64,000 nt of DNA, taken from Nonomuraea dietziae. Its GTDB lineage: Bacteria > Actinomycetota > Actinomycetes > Streptosporangiales > Streptosporangiaceae. The stretch spans positions 124,001 through 188,000 of the forward strand of contig NZ_JACIBV010000001.1 of the NCBI RefSeq assembly GCF_014195505.1. Direction: 5' to 3'. Of this stretch, positions 17,044-26,047 are shown one piece after another. Within the stretch, counting starts at the first letter, position 1, and the number at the start of each line of letters is the position of its first letter. The notes under the pieces are model-generated. The model saw only the letters and a program-made list of their open reading frames with translations. It was not told the DNA's origin and ran no database searches. Position numbers and translations under genes: made by a program.

Positions 17044-17999
17044 GCGCCGCGGGGCTGAGCGCCGAGGAGGAAGCCGCCTACCGGCTGCTGGTCAGAACCG
17101 CCGGGGTGGAGCCCGCCGAGCTGGCGGCGGAGCTCGGCGTCGAGAGCGAGGCGGCGCGGCGGGCGCTCGGCTCCCTGCTCGCCAAGGGCCTGGCGCGAGC
17201 CGTACCAGGAGAGCCTGACAGGTTCACCGCCGTCGCGCCCGACGTGGCGCTCGCGGCCCGGCTGCACAGGCGGCAGGAGGAGGTGGACCGGGCCAGACAG
17301 GCCGTGGAGCAGCTCACGGGGGAGTACCTGGCCCACTCGCGGCGCCGCGAGGCCGCCCAGCTGATCGAGGTGATCACCAGCAGGACGGCGCTGCGCGAGC
17401 AGTTGCGCCTGCTGCAGGACAACGCGCGGCACGAGGTCGTCAGCCTCTGCAGGGCCGGGCACGTGGCGATGACCTCCCAGGAGAACACCGAGGAGCTGGC
17501 CGCGCTGGGACGTGGGGTCGGCTACCGCGTCATCTACGAAGGGGCGCTGCTGGAGGAGCCCGGCATGCTGGTCAACCTCGCCGACGGGATCAAGCTGGGT
17601 GAGCAGGCGCGCGCCCTGCCCACCCTGCCGGTGCGGATGATGATCGCGGACGGCGAGCTGGGCGTGCTCCCGCTGATCCAGCACACCGGCGGGCTGACCC
17701 AGCTCACCGCGGCGCTGATCAGGCCGAGCAGCCTGCTCGACGCGCTCGAGGCGCTGTTCGAGAGCCTCTGGGAGCGGGCCACCCCCGTCAGTCTCACCAC
17801 ACCGGGCAGCCCGCTCGACTCCGACCACCTCTACCTGCTGTCGCTGCTGGTGGCGGGCGTGCCCGACAAGTCGATCGCCACGCAGCTGAAGGTGTCGCAG
17901 CGGACCGTCCAGCGCCGGATCACCCACCTGATGGAGCAGGCGGGCGCCCAGACCAGGATGCAGCTGGCCTGGCACGCCGCCCGTGAGAACTGGCTCTGA
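17037..17999 (+). CDS. TrmB/LuxR-type transcriptional regulator
   Basis: 320 residues from GTG at 17037. The N-terminus is a TrmB-like winged helix (LSAEEEAAYRLLVRTAGVEP; LAAELGVESEAARRALGSLL). A helical linker (RRQEEVDRARQAVEQLTGEY) leads to a phospholipase-D-like sensor region (GYRVIYEGALLEE to VRMMIADGELGVLPL). The C-terminus is a LuxR-type helix-turn-helix (LSLLVAGVPDKSIATQLKVS, QRTVQRRITHLMEQ), a combination common in actinomycetes. It is translationally coupled to the 55-residue ORF. Its stop is only three bases from the convergent stop of the secreted subtilase, a plausible but unproven target. The signal is unknown. Confidence 0.85.
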   Translation: MLSAAGLSAEEEAAYRLLVRTAGVEPAELAAELGVESEAARRALGSLLAKGLARAVPGEPDRFTAVAPDVALAARLHRRQEEVDRARQAVEQLTGEYLAHSRRREAAQLIEVITSRTALREQLRLLQDNARHEVVSLCRAGHVAMTSQENTEELAALGRGVGYRVIYEGALLEEPGMLVNLADGIKLGEQARALPTLPVRMMIADGELGVLPLIQHTGGLTQLTAALIRPSSLLDALEALFESLWERATPVSLTTPGSPLDSDHLYLLSLLVAGVPDKSIATQLKVSQRTVQRRITHLMEQAGAQTRMQLAWHAARENWL

Positions 18000-18002
18000 C
18001 GG

Positions 18003-21000
18003 TCAGTAGGCCCTGATCACCGTCTGCCTGACCTGGTTGCCGCCGGAGTCGGTGGCGGTGACGCGCAGCGACGGATGCGGGCGAAGGACGACCGCGCTGT
18101 AGCGGCCATGGCCGAGCGGAAGGACCGGCTGCCTGCGCCAGGTCGCCCCGTCGTCATAGGACACCTCCAGCCGCAGGTCCTTGGCGGTCAGCCCGCTCAC
18201 TCCCTTCTGGTGCCGTACGGCGAGGCCGAGCAGTCCGGGGCGCACGTCGTAGTCGACCTGCAGCAGCGGCAGCACCTGCTGGCCCTGCTTCGACCTGAAC
18301 GTCCAGGCCGTCTCGGTCGCGACCGCCGTCGTCCACTCCTCGGAGGTGCGCCTGGTGGACAGCTCCAGGCGGTACTCGGCCTCCTGCGGCACGGCGGGGA
18401 AGGCGCCCCAGGCGGCGTCGCGTTCCTCCACGAGCTTGCCGTCCCTCAGGAACCTGGCCGAGGCGCTGTCGTTGTCGACCCCCGCGCGGGAGACGTGGCC
18501 GGAGGCGTCGACGAACTCGGGGACGCGGATCTCCAGCGTGTCGCCCGTGCGGGTGGAGGGAGCCAGCCAGTCGGGGATGGCGGGCCGTACGACGGGGGCG
18601 TGCCAGCTCTCGCTGACCCGCTGACCGGGCCGGTAGGTGCGGGGCGGCTCGGTCAGCCCGTCCTGCAACCGGTTCATGTCGTCCCAGGTGTACTGGTGGT
18701 TGACGAGGTGCTGCCAGAACGAGCCGTCCGCGCTGACGTACTCGGCCCGCCGCGACGGCGTCTTCACGATCCGCTGCTTCTCCATCTGGCTGCCCAGGGA
18801 GTAGGCCTGCCAGGGCCGCCAGCCGAACCGCTGCTCCTTGGCCCACCCGAACCCGCCCGTGTCCTGATATTTCGTTTCGATGCGGGCGGTGTTGCGGTCG
18901 CTCACCTCGTGCACGATCGTGTCCGGCACGTGCCCGGCTGAGACCTGCATGACGTCATAGAGGTACGGCGAGGCCATCGTCCCGCTGATGTCCAGCAGGG
19001 CGTGCCCCTTCCTGACCCTTTCGAGCAGCCGCTGCCCGTGGTCGTTGGCGATCAGCATGACGGGGATGGGCAGCCTCACGTTGGCCGGGCTCCATCCACG
19101 TGCGAGCGCGTCGTCGGGGGTCATCACGATGATCGCGGCGACCGCCCCCGCCTTCACCGCGGCCTCGGCGCCGGCTTCCCAGTCCGGAGAGTCCATCACG
19201 GCGACCTTGCCGCGCGCGCCGTCCGCTCCCTCGGCCAGCCGCCACAGGTGGCGGCCCTCCAGGCCGGGCGAGCCGCCCAGGAAGCCCATCGGGTAGGTGG
19301 AACCCGCCACCCGGGCGGTGATCTTCGGAGCGATCAGCTGCCAGCGGGAGGCGAACTCGAACGTGCCCTGGCTGACCGGCTGGGTCGGTGAGACGTTGAG
19401 GCCCTCGACGACGTCGAAGTTCATGACGCCCTGGGAGATTCTGCGCGAGCCGAAGGCGCGGTGGGTGAAGTAGGTGAAGATGCCCACCTGCTCCACCGGC
19501 TCGCTCACCTTGACGGTGACGGGGCTGGTCCTGCGGTAGTCGAGGACCACCTCCAGGTCGCGGTCGACCTTGAGCTCCGGGATGACGACGAGCCCGTCGC
19601 GCGGGTGCATGCGGCCCCAGCCGCTCGCCAGGTTGATCGCCTGCGTCATGTAGGTGCCCTCGGAGACCTCCACGGTCAGGCCCTGCTCGGGCACCCAGGT
19701 GAAGACGTCGTCCTGCTGCGACGCTCCGAACATCGACAGGGTGTCGGTGCTCGTGGGCCTGCCCGCAGCGTCCACGGCGGTGAAGCGGACGGTGTGCTGC
19801 GGTCCCTTCCAGGTCAGTGCCAGCGTGGTGTGCACCGTCTCGGCTCCCGCGGTCGCCGTGACGTGCCCGCCGTACCTGCCGAAGGACAGCTTGGCCAGGT
19901 CCACGCGGACCTGGACCTCGGCGGTGCCGCCGGCCTCGACTGTGACGCTCTGCGTGCTGAGCACGGCGCCCTCAAGGGTGCTGGAGAGCGCGAGCGTGAC
20001 CGGCGCCGCCGTGCCGTTGGTGTAGGTGATCGTGCCCTCGGCCGTGCCCGTCCCCTCACCCTTCTGGTGCTTGCCCAGGTTGACCACGCCCGTGGCCGTC
20101 ACGCCCTGCCGCAGGGCGCGCGCCACGTCGAGCCTGCCCGCGCCCGCGTCGTCGACCTGCTGACCGGCCACCGTCCTGGCCGAGCCCACCAGGGCGTCCT
20201 TGATCTGCCCCGCCTTCCACTCCGGATGGCGCTGCTTGAGGATGGCGGCGGCCCCCGCCACGTGCGGAGTGGCCATGGAGGTGCCCGACGCGGCCGTGTA
20301 GTGCTCGTCGACGGGCTGGCCCATGCCGGTGCCTGTCGCCCTGGCCGCGACGATGCCGACGCCCGGCGCCGTGAGGTCCGGCTTGGGCGCGTCGTCCAGA
20401 CGCGGACCCCTGCTGGAGAAGTCGGCGATGGCGTCCTTGCCGTCCACCGCGCCGACGGTCAGCGCGGAGGTGGCCGCTCCCGGGCTGCCCACGGAGTAGG
20501 CCGCGCCGTCGTTGCCCGCCGCGACCACGAAGAGCGCACCGGTCCGCTCGGTGAGATTGTCGACGGCGACGCTGAGCGGGTCGGTGCCGTCGGTGACGTC
20601 ACCGCCGAGGCTCATGTTGATCACCGACGCTCCCTCGGCGGCGGCCCATTCCATGCCCTCGATGACGCCGGACAGGGTGCCTGACCCGTCGTCGCCGAGC
20701 ACCTTGCCGATGATCAGCTCCGCGCCGGGGGCGACGCCCTTCTTGCCGACCCCGCCCGCGATGGTGGCGGCCACGTGGGTGCCATGCCCGTGGGCGTCGT
20801 TCACGCTCTCGTCGCCGGTGAACACCTTGGTCTGCTTCACCCGGCCCGCGAGATCCCGGTGGGCGGCGTCGACTCCGGTGTCGAGGACGGCGACCTTGAC
20901 GCCCTTGCCGTCGAACCCGGCCTGCCACGCCTCAGGCGCGCCCACCTGCGGCACGCTGTGATCGAGCGAGACCTTGACCTTGGCGTCGAGCCAGATCTTC

Positions 21001-21503
21001 GCCACGCCCTGGGACAGGCTCGCCCGCTCCTCGTCCAGAGACTTCCACAGCTGGCCGATCGTGCGCTTGTCGGCCGAGACGGCCCGCCCGTTGACGCTCT
21101 CCAGCGGAGTCGCGGTCCTGGTGGCCATGCCGTCGTAGACGAACAGCAGCGGCAGCTTGTCCGTCTTCGCGTCGTCGTAGCCCTGCTCGATCAGGCCGGT
21201 GACGGAGAACAGGCTCGGGTCCAGCCGCTTGGCCGCCAGGTAGGGCACCATGTCGGCGGGGAGGACCCGCAGCTCGCCGTCCTCCTCGGTGGTGTGGAAG
21301 CCCATCCGGTCACGGCCGGGCCCCGGCTTCACCTCCACCGCGCGCCTGCCCTGCTCCGACTCCCTCACGGTCACCACGTCGCCGGTGATCAAGGTGACGC
21401 GGTGGACGCCGGAGGCGGCAGGCTGCGCCGCCGCGGGCGACGGGGGACTCAGCAGGGCGGCGGCGGATACTCCCACCGCCGCCACATGTGCGGACCAGTG
21501 CAT
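18003..21503 (-). CDS. secreted S8-family (subtilisin-like) serine peptidase
   Basis: 1166 residues. A signal peptide (AAVGVSAAALLSPPSPAAAQ) with probable cleavage near residue 26 is followed by an inhibitor-like propeptide to about residue 170. The catalytic triad is clear: Asp208 in VAVLDTGVD, His240 in HGHGTHVAATIAG and Ser409 in SGTSMATPHVAG, with the oxyanion Asn331 in VVAAGND. A large C-terminal part includes beta-sandwich domains and a protease-associated-like insert (GKVAVMDSPDWEAGAEAAVK to IPVMLIANDHG). It should degrade extracellular protein. GAGG stands ten bases before the ATG. It converges on the TrmB/LuxR gene and is divergent from the RTX-like gene. Confidence 0.95.
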   Translation of the reverse strand: MHWSAHVAAVGVSAAALLSPPSPAAAQPAASGVHRVTLITGDVVTVRESEQGRRAVEVKPGPGRDRMGFHTTEEDGELRVLPADMVPYLAAKRLDPSLFSVTGLIEQGYDDAKTDKLPLLFVYDGMATRTATPLESVNGRAVSADKRTIGQLWKSLDEERASLSQGVAKIWLDAKVKVSLDHSVPQVGAPEAWQAGFDGKGVKVAVLDTGVDAAHRDLAGRVKQTKVFTGDESVNDAHGHGTHVAATIAGGVGKKGVAPGAELIIGKVLGDDGSGTLSGVIEGMEWAAAEGASVINMSLGGDVTDGTDPLSVAVDNLTERTGALFVVAAGNDGAAYSVGSPGAATSALTVGAVDGKDAIADFSSRGPRLDDAPKPDLTAPGVGIVAARATGTGMGQPVDEHYTAASGTSMATPHVAGAAAILKQRHPEWKAGQIKDALVGSARTVAGQQVDDAGAGRLDVARALRQGVTATGVVNLGKHQKGEGTGTAEGTITYTNGTAAPVTLALSSTLEGAVLSTQSVTVEAGGTAEVQVRVDLAKLSFGRYGGHVTATAGAETVHTTLALTWKGPQHTVRFTAVDAAGRPTSTDTLSMFGASQQDDVFTWVPEQGLTVEVSEGTYMTQAINLASGWGRMHPRDGLVVIPELKVDRDLEVVLDYRRTSPVTVKVSEPVEQVGIFTYFTHRAFGSRRISQGVMNFDVVEGLNVSPTQPVSQGTFEFASRWQLIAPKITARVAGSTYPMGFLGGSPGLEGRHLWRLAEGADGARGKVAVMDSPDWEAGAEAAVKAGAVAAIIVMTPDDALARGWSPANVRLPIPVMLIANDHGQRLLERVRKGHALLDISGTMASPYLYDVMQVSAGHVPDTIVHEVSDRNTARIETKYQDTGGFGWAKEQRFGWRPWQAYSLGSQMEKQRIVKTPSRRAEYVSADGSFWQHLVNHQYTWDDMNRLQDGLTEPPRTYRPGQRVSESWHAPVVRPAIPDWLAPSTRTGDTLEIRVPEFVDASGHVSRAGVDNDSASARFLRDGKLVEERDAAWGAFPAVPQEAEYRLELSTRRTSEEWTTAVATETAWTFRSKQGQQVLPLLQVDYDVRPGLLGLAVRHQKGVSGLTAKDLRLEVSYDDGATWRRQPVLPLGHGRYSAVVLRPHPSLRVTATDSGGNQVRQTVIRAY

Positions 21504-21859
21504 GGGGGGTGAACCTCTCGTATCAACAACTAGTGATCACGAGAGTGGGCGATGGCGGGCTCTGCCCGCCAGCCTCAGGACCTGCCGTTTGTCTGCCATG
21601 TCGCTAATGCGACAGCGGCCGTCGGGGTTGTCCTCGCGCGCGGTGATGACGAGGTGTCCGTCTCGGCCGTCCCGGCGGTCGTCCGGCCGGACGCGCGGGC
21701 GACCTTCTGTGTCCTTCTACGCACAAGATCAATTGTGTGTCCTTTGGCGTGTTTCGCGGAGAGCCGGGGCGTTTTGATGTGAGCGCAAGCCGATGGAGAG
21801 ACCGTCCGCAGACGGAAGGTCCCATCGGGGGACTCCATCACGATCAAGGACAAGGATCC
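21504..21859. other. divergent upstream region of subtilase and RTX-like genes
   Basis: A gene-free stretch holding the promoters of two secreted proteins. An inverted repeat CTCTCGT (21515-21521) / ACGAGAG (21539-21545), arms 24 bases apart, lies 12-42 bases before the subtilase start and may be a regulator site. The rest shows no convincing gene. Confidence 0.4.
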
Positions 21860-22645
21860 ATGCGTACCACCAAGCACCTGACCCGGCTGTCGCTGCTGGC
21901 CGCCGTCTCCACGGCGCTGATCGGCTCTGTCGCCGGCCCCGTCCACGCGGCCTCGGCGGGGACCGTCGACCTGACGGCTGGGAAGATCACCTACACGGCG
22001 GGGGCCGGAGGGATCAACAGCGCGTCCATCACCGTCTTCAACGGGCAGATCGCCGTCTTCGACACCGAGCCGCTCACCCCCAAGGGCGGGTGCCGTCAGC
22101 TCACCCCCCGCGCGGTCACCTGCGGCACCAGCGCCACGGAGTTCACCGCCAACCTCGGCGACATGGACGACTCCTTCAGCGTCGGCGTCTCCTTCAGAGG
22201 CGCCGTCAACGGCCAGGACGGCAACGACAGCCTCATCGCCGGCGCCGGCTCGTCCACCGGCAGAGCCATCACCTGGAGCGGTGGCGCCGGCATCGACACC
22301 GTCTCCTACAAGAGCAGCGACTCCTCGGTACGGGTGAGCCTGGACAACCAGGCCAACGACGGCCGCAACATCGACTCCGACAACGTCAGGGACGACGTGG
22401 AGAACATCGTCGGCTCCACCTTCGGCGGCGACTTCCTGATCGGCGCCGACTTCGCGAACAACCGCATCGACGACGGCGGCGGCGCCGGCGACAAGCTGTT
22501 CGGCCTGGGCGGCAACGACCGGCTCTTCGCCAAGGACCTGGCCGCCGACGGCGACCTGAACTGCGGGCTCGGCATCGACGAGATCGTCGTCGACAAGACC
22601 GTCGACCCCCGGCCTGTCGGCTGCGAGACCGTGCAGGAGTTCTGA
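21860..22645 (+). CDS. secreted RTX-like calcium-binding repeat protein
   Basis: 261 residues with a Sec signal peptide (LSLLAAVSTALIGSVAGPVHA, probable cut after AHA-like site near residue 31). The mature part has degenerate glycine/aspartate repeats of the hemolysin type: GQDGNDSLIAGAG, GGAGIDTVSYKSSDSS, GGAGDKLFGLGGNDRLFAKD. Such repeats fold into a calcium-binding beta roll. Paired Cys residues (GGCRQLTPRAVTCG; LNCGLG ... GCETV) suggest disulphides. No catalytic domain is present, so it is probably a structural, adhesive or binding protein. ATG at 21860 follows AAGGA by about nine bases. Confidence 0.82.
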   Translation: MRTTKHLTRLSLLAAVSTALIGSVAGPVHAASAGTVDLTAGKITYTAGAGGINSASITVFNGQIAVFDTEPLTPKGGCRQLTPRAVTCGTSATEFTANLGDMDDSFSVGVSFRGAVNGQDGNDSLIAGAGSSTGRAITWSGGAGIDTVSYKSSDSSVRVSLDNQANDGRNIDSDNVRDDVENIVGSTFGGDFLIGADFANNRIDDGGGAGDKLFGLGGNDRLFAKDLAADGDLNCGLGIDEIVVDKTVDPRPVGCETVQEF

Positions 22646-22784
22646 TCATCGCCTGGCCCTGGCGTTCATCGGAGCGGCAGGGTCCCCGGCCCTCGCATGA
22701 CCGCGACGAGCGTCGCGATTACACACCGTAGTGAGTGGATACGTAGCGTCCGACCGAACGTGCCGCCGCCGGAAGAAGGATCAC

Positions 22785-22970
22785 ATGGGCAGTGTCGAGC
22801 CGCCGGTGAAGCTGCTCAGGACGCCTCGCGCCGCAGGGGTGGCGGGGATCCTCGCCGCCCTGCTGGTCGTCAGCACGGTCACCTGGTCGGAGCTGCTCTT
22901 CCCCGTCCGGGTCCTGGTCGTCGGCTGCTTCCTGCTCGCCTCCCATCGGCGGCGGAGCGCGTCCGCTTGA
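22785..22970 (+). CDS. small membrane protein, 61 residues
   Basis: The ATG at 22785 follows GAAGAAGGA by five bases. The protein has one long or two short hydrophobic segments (AAGVAGILAALLVVSTVTW; LLFPVRVLVVGCFLLAS) and ends with RRRSASA, placing the basic tail in the cytoplasm. No family is recognised and the function is unknown. It stands alone between the RTX-like gene and the P450 redox-partner operon. Confidence 0.55.
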   Translation: MGSVEPPVKLLRTPRAAGVAGILAALLVVSTVTWSELLFPVRVLVVGCFLLASHRRRSASA

Positions 22971-23086
22971 CCGCGAAAATACCCACTCCATGGCTCTTCG
23001 TCGCTTATCGCCGAGAAGGAGTCGGGTAAGGGGGTGACAGATCGGCCTGGTGGCGTATGCCGGCCCGGATCGACGGGGGAGTGGCT

Positions 23087-24703
23087 GTGAGGGTTGTCGT
23101 TGATCTCACGCGCTGTCAGGGCTACGGACAGTGCGTCTTCCTGGCGCCGGACGTGTTCACGATGCACGGCCAGGAGGCGCTCATGTACGACACCGACCCT
23201 GACGACGCCCAGCGCGAGCACGTCCTGAGGGCCGCCGCGGCCTGCCCTGTCCAGGCGCTCCACGTCGACAGGATGGCCACCCAGCACAGAACCGTGGAGC
23301 CCGAGCTGCGCCATCCGACCAGCGACGTCGACGGCGAGTTCAAGCGCAACGGCCACATCGTCATCGTCGGCGCCTCACTCGCCGGGGGCAGGGCCGCGGG
23401 TGTCCTGCGCAGGGACGGCTTCAAGGGCAAGGTGACCCTCATCGGGGACGAGAAGCACCAGCCGTACGACCGGCCGCCGCTGTCCAAGCAGGTGCTGACC
23501 GGCAGGGTGGACGCCGAGCACACCATGCTTCCCCACCTGCGGGAGATCGAGGTCGAATGGCTGGCGGGAACCCCCGCGACAGGGCTCGACATCGGCGCCA
23601 AGCAGGTGACCCTCGCCGACGGCCGGCAGATCGGCTTCGACAAGGTGCTGATCGCCACCGGCGCGCGCGCCAGGCCGTGGCCCATCGAGGCCGAGGCGGC
23701 GCTCGACGGCGTGTACGTGCTGCGCACGCTCGATGAGGCGGACCGGATGCGCAGGAGGCTGGCCGCAGGCGTCAACCGGGTCCTGATCATCGGGGCCGGG
23801 TTCACCGGCTCGGAGGTGGCGTCGGTCTGCCGCGGCCTGGACCTGGAGGTGACCGTCGTCGAGGCGGGGCCCGCCCCGCTGGTCGGCGCGCTCGGCAGGG
23901 TGATCGGCGACATCGCCGCCGGCATGCAACGTGACGCGGGCGTGGATCTGCGTTGCGGGGTCACGGTCACCGAACTGGTGGGGGACGAGCAGGGACGGCT
24001 GACCGGCGCGCGGCTGTCCGACGGAGGCACGGTCGAGGCCGACATGGCGGTCGTCGCGCTCGGCGCGGTACGCAACGTCGAATGGCTGGAAGGCTCGGGC
24101 CTCGCGGCAGGGCCCTGGGGGGTGGCCACCGACGCGGGCTGCCGCGCCGTCGACATCAACGGCCTGGTCACCGATGACATCTTCGTCGCCGGTGACGTGG
24201 CCAGGTTCCCGCACCCGGTCTACCACTACCAGTTCATGTCGCTGGAGCACTGGGGCAACGCCGTCGCCCAGGCGGAGATCGCCGCCCACAACATGCTCAG
24301 CGACCAGGCTCATCGCTGGCCGCACCTGTCGCTGCCGGTCTTCTGGTCCAACCAGTTCGGCGTCAACATCAAGTCGGTCGGCGTGACGAGCATCGCCGAC
24401 GAGGTCGTGATCGCACAGGGCTCGGTGGAAGAGCGCCGGTTCGTCGCCGTGTACGGATACAAGGGCAGGATCACCGCCGCGGTCACCTTCGACCAGGCGA
24501 TGTGGCTGGACTTCTACCGGGACCTCATCGAGCGGGCCACACCGTTCCCGCCCGACTACCGCATGGTCGGCAGACCCGACGAGATGCGGCCCGTCCCTGC
24601 CGAGGTGCCGCAGCGGATGGCGCCCGCGGCGGGCGCGACCGTGGTGGTGACGGGTCATGACCCAGCCGAACGTCGCGTCTCTCTCGTACGGCAGCAGCCG
24701 TAG
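23087..24703 (+). CDS. ferredoxin fused to FAD-dependent ferredoxin reductase
   Basis: 538 residues. The first 65 form a P450-type [3Fe-4S] ferredoxin: Cys10 and Cys16 in LTRCQGYGQC, and Cys53 in ACPVQAL. From about residue 85 there is a NAD(P)H:ferredoxin reductase of the rubredoxin-reductase type, with FAD motif HIVIVGASLAGGRA, the typical YDRPPLSKQVL, NAD motif VLIIGAGFTGSEVA, and second FAD motif DDIFVAGDVARFP. It should pass electrons from NAD(P)H to the P450 encoded directly downstream. GTG at 23087 is chosen because GGGGGA lies six bases before it; ATG at 23057 is an alternative. Ferredoxin and reductase are usually separate proteins, so the fusion is noteworthy. The reductase half is related to the one at 29683-30855. 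Confidence 0.9.
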   Translation: MRVVVDLTRCQGYGQCVFLAPDVFTMHGQEALMYDTDPDDAQREHVLRAAAACPVQALHVDRMATQHRTVEPELRHPTSDVDGEFKRNGHIVIVGASLAGGRAAGVLRRDGFKGKVTLIGDEKHQPYDRPPLSKQVLTGRVDAEHTMLPHLREIEVEWLAGTPATGLDIGAKQVTLADGRQIGFDKVLIATGARARPWPIEAEAALDGVYVLRTLDEADRMRRRLAAGVNRVLIIGAGFTGSEVASVCRGLDLEVTVVEAGPAPLVGALGRVIGDIAAGMQRDAGVDLRCGVTVTELVGDEQGRLTGARLSDGGTVEADMAVVALGAVRNVEWLEGSGLAAGPWGVATDAGCRAVDINGLVTDDIFVAGDVARFPHPVYHYQFMSLEHWGNAVAQAEIAAHNMLSDQAHRWPHLSLPVFWSNQFGVNIKSVGVTSIADEVVIAQGSVEERRFVAVYGYKGRITAAVTFDQAMWLDFYRDLIERATPFPPDYRMVGRPDEMRPVPAEVPQRMAPAAGATVVVTGHDPAERRVSLVRQQP

Positions 24704-24737
24704 GACCCACGAACCACCGGACAGGGGAGGCACCTGC

Positions 24738-25955
24738 GTGGAGCCGGCAAGCATCTACGAGCAGATCCACCAGTTCACCAACCGGGCGAACCCGTACCCG
24801 CTGTACGCCGAGCTCCGCGAGACCCCCGTGGCGCGGCTGGAGGACGGCGGCTACGTCGTCAGCACCTACGAGGAGATCGTCGCGCTGCTGCACGACCCGC
24901 GCGTCAGCTCCGACAGGCGGAAGCTGGCCCACCCGCCGCCCGGCGAGCCTCTGCCACCCTCCTTCATCGGCACCGACCCGCCCGAGCACGACCGGCTCAG
25001 GCGGCTGGCGATGCGGCACTTCGGACCGCCCCACTCGCCGCGCGTGGTGGAGAACATGCGCGGCGAGCTGCACGAGATCGTCAAGGACCTGATCGACGGC
25101 GTCGCCGGCAGGACGCAGGCCGACATCGTCGACGACATCGCCTACCCGTTCCCCGTCACGGTCATCTGCCGCCTGCTCGGGGTGCCGCGCGAGGACGAGC
25201 CCAGGTTCCACGCGTGGGCCGAGCAGATCGTCGAGAACATCGGCCCCGGCGAGGGCGACCAGGACGAGCGGGCCAAGCGCCGCACGGCCGCCGTGCTCGC
25301 GCTGGCGACCTACCTGGGGGAGCTCGCCCAGGCCCACCGCAGGAACCCCGGCGACGACATGCTGTCCGGACTGGCGACCTACGAGGGCCCCGACGGCTCG
25401 CTGTCGGATACCGAGCTGATCACGACCGCCGCGCTGCTGCTGGTCGCCGGGCACGAGACCACCGTCAACCTCATCACCAACGGCATGCTGACCCTGCTGC
25501 GCAACCCCGGGCTGATCGAACGGATCCGCGACGAACCCGACCTGATCATCCACACCGTCGAGGAGCTGCTGCGTTTCGAGCCTCCGGTGCACTTCCTGCC
25601 GCAACGCGTCGCCCTCGACGACATCACGATCGCGGGCGTCACCATCCCCAAGGGGTCGAGCATCGTCCTGGCACTCGCGTCGGGCAGCCGCGACCCCGCG
25701 CACGTGCACGATCCCGAGAGGTTCGACCCCGACCGTCCCTACATCCAGCATCTCGGGTTCGGCGGGGGGATCCACCACTGCTTCGGCGCGCCGCTGGCCC
25801 GCCTGGAGGCCCAGATCGCGCTGCGCGAGCTGGCGAAGCGGCTGGTGAACCCGCGCCTGGTCACCGACCCGCCGCCCTACCGCCCGAACTCGACGCTGCG
25901 CGGGCCGCGCCACCTTCTCGTCGAGTACGACCGGGTCCTGCCGTACCGGCCGTGA
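24738..25955 (+). CDS. cytochrome P450
   Basis: 405 residues, normal for a soluble bacterial P450. The I-helix oxygen-activation motif is AGHETT (237-242), the K-helix ExxR motif is EELLRF (E276-R279), and the heme loop FGGGIHHCFGAPLAR has the thiolate ligand at Cys348. GTG at 24738 has GGAGG seven bases upstream; the longer frame beginning at 24657 overlaps the preceding gene and adds unlikely sequence. It probably receives electrons from the ferredoxin-reductase fusion immediately before it. The substrate cannot be deduced; it may or may not be linked to betaine metabolism downstream. Confidence 0.94.
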   Translation: MEPASIYEQIHQFTNRANPYPLYAELRETPVARLEDGGYVVSTYEEIVALLHDPRVSSDRRKLAHPPPGEPLPPSFIGTDPPEHDRLRRLAMRHFGPPHSPRVVENMRGELHEIVKDLIDGVAGRTQADIVDDIAYPFPVTVICRLLGVPREDEPRFHAWAEQIVENIGPGEGDQDERAKRRTAAVLALATYLGELAQAHRRNPGDDMLSGLATYEGPDGSLSDTELITTAALLLVAGHETTVNLITNGMLTLLRNPGLIERIRDEPDLIIHTVEELLRFEPPVHFLPQRVALDDITIAGVTIPKGSSIVLALASGSRDPAHVHDPERFDPDRPYIQHLGFGGGIHHCFGAPLARLEAQIALRELAKRLVNPRLVTDPPPYRPNSTLRGPRHLLVEYDRVLPYRP

Positions 25956-26047
25956 CCGCGACGAGCGCTCCTGGAAGATCGGATCGTGCCCGCCGTGACG
26001 GACCGAGACCCGCGCGCCCGCCTTCGCCGGAGATCGGGGGCGTGTGC

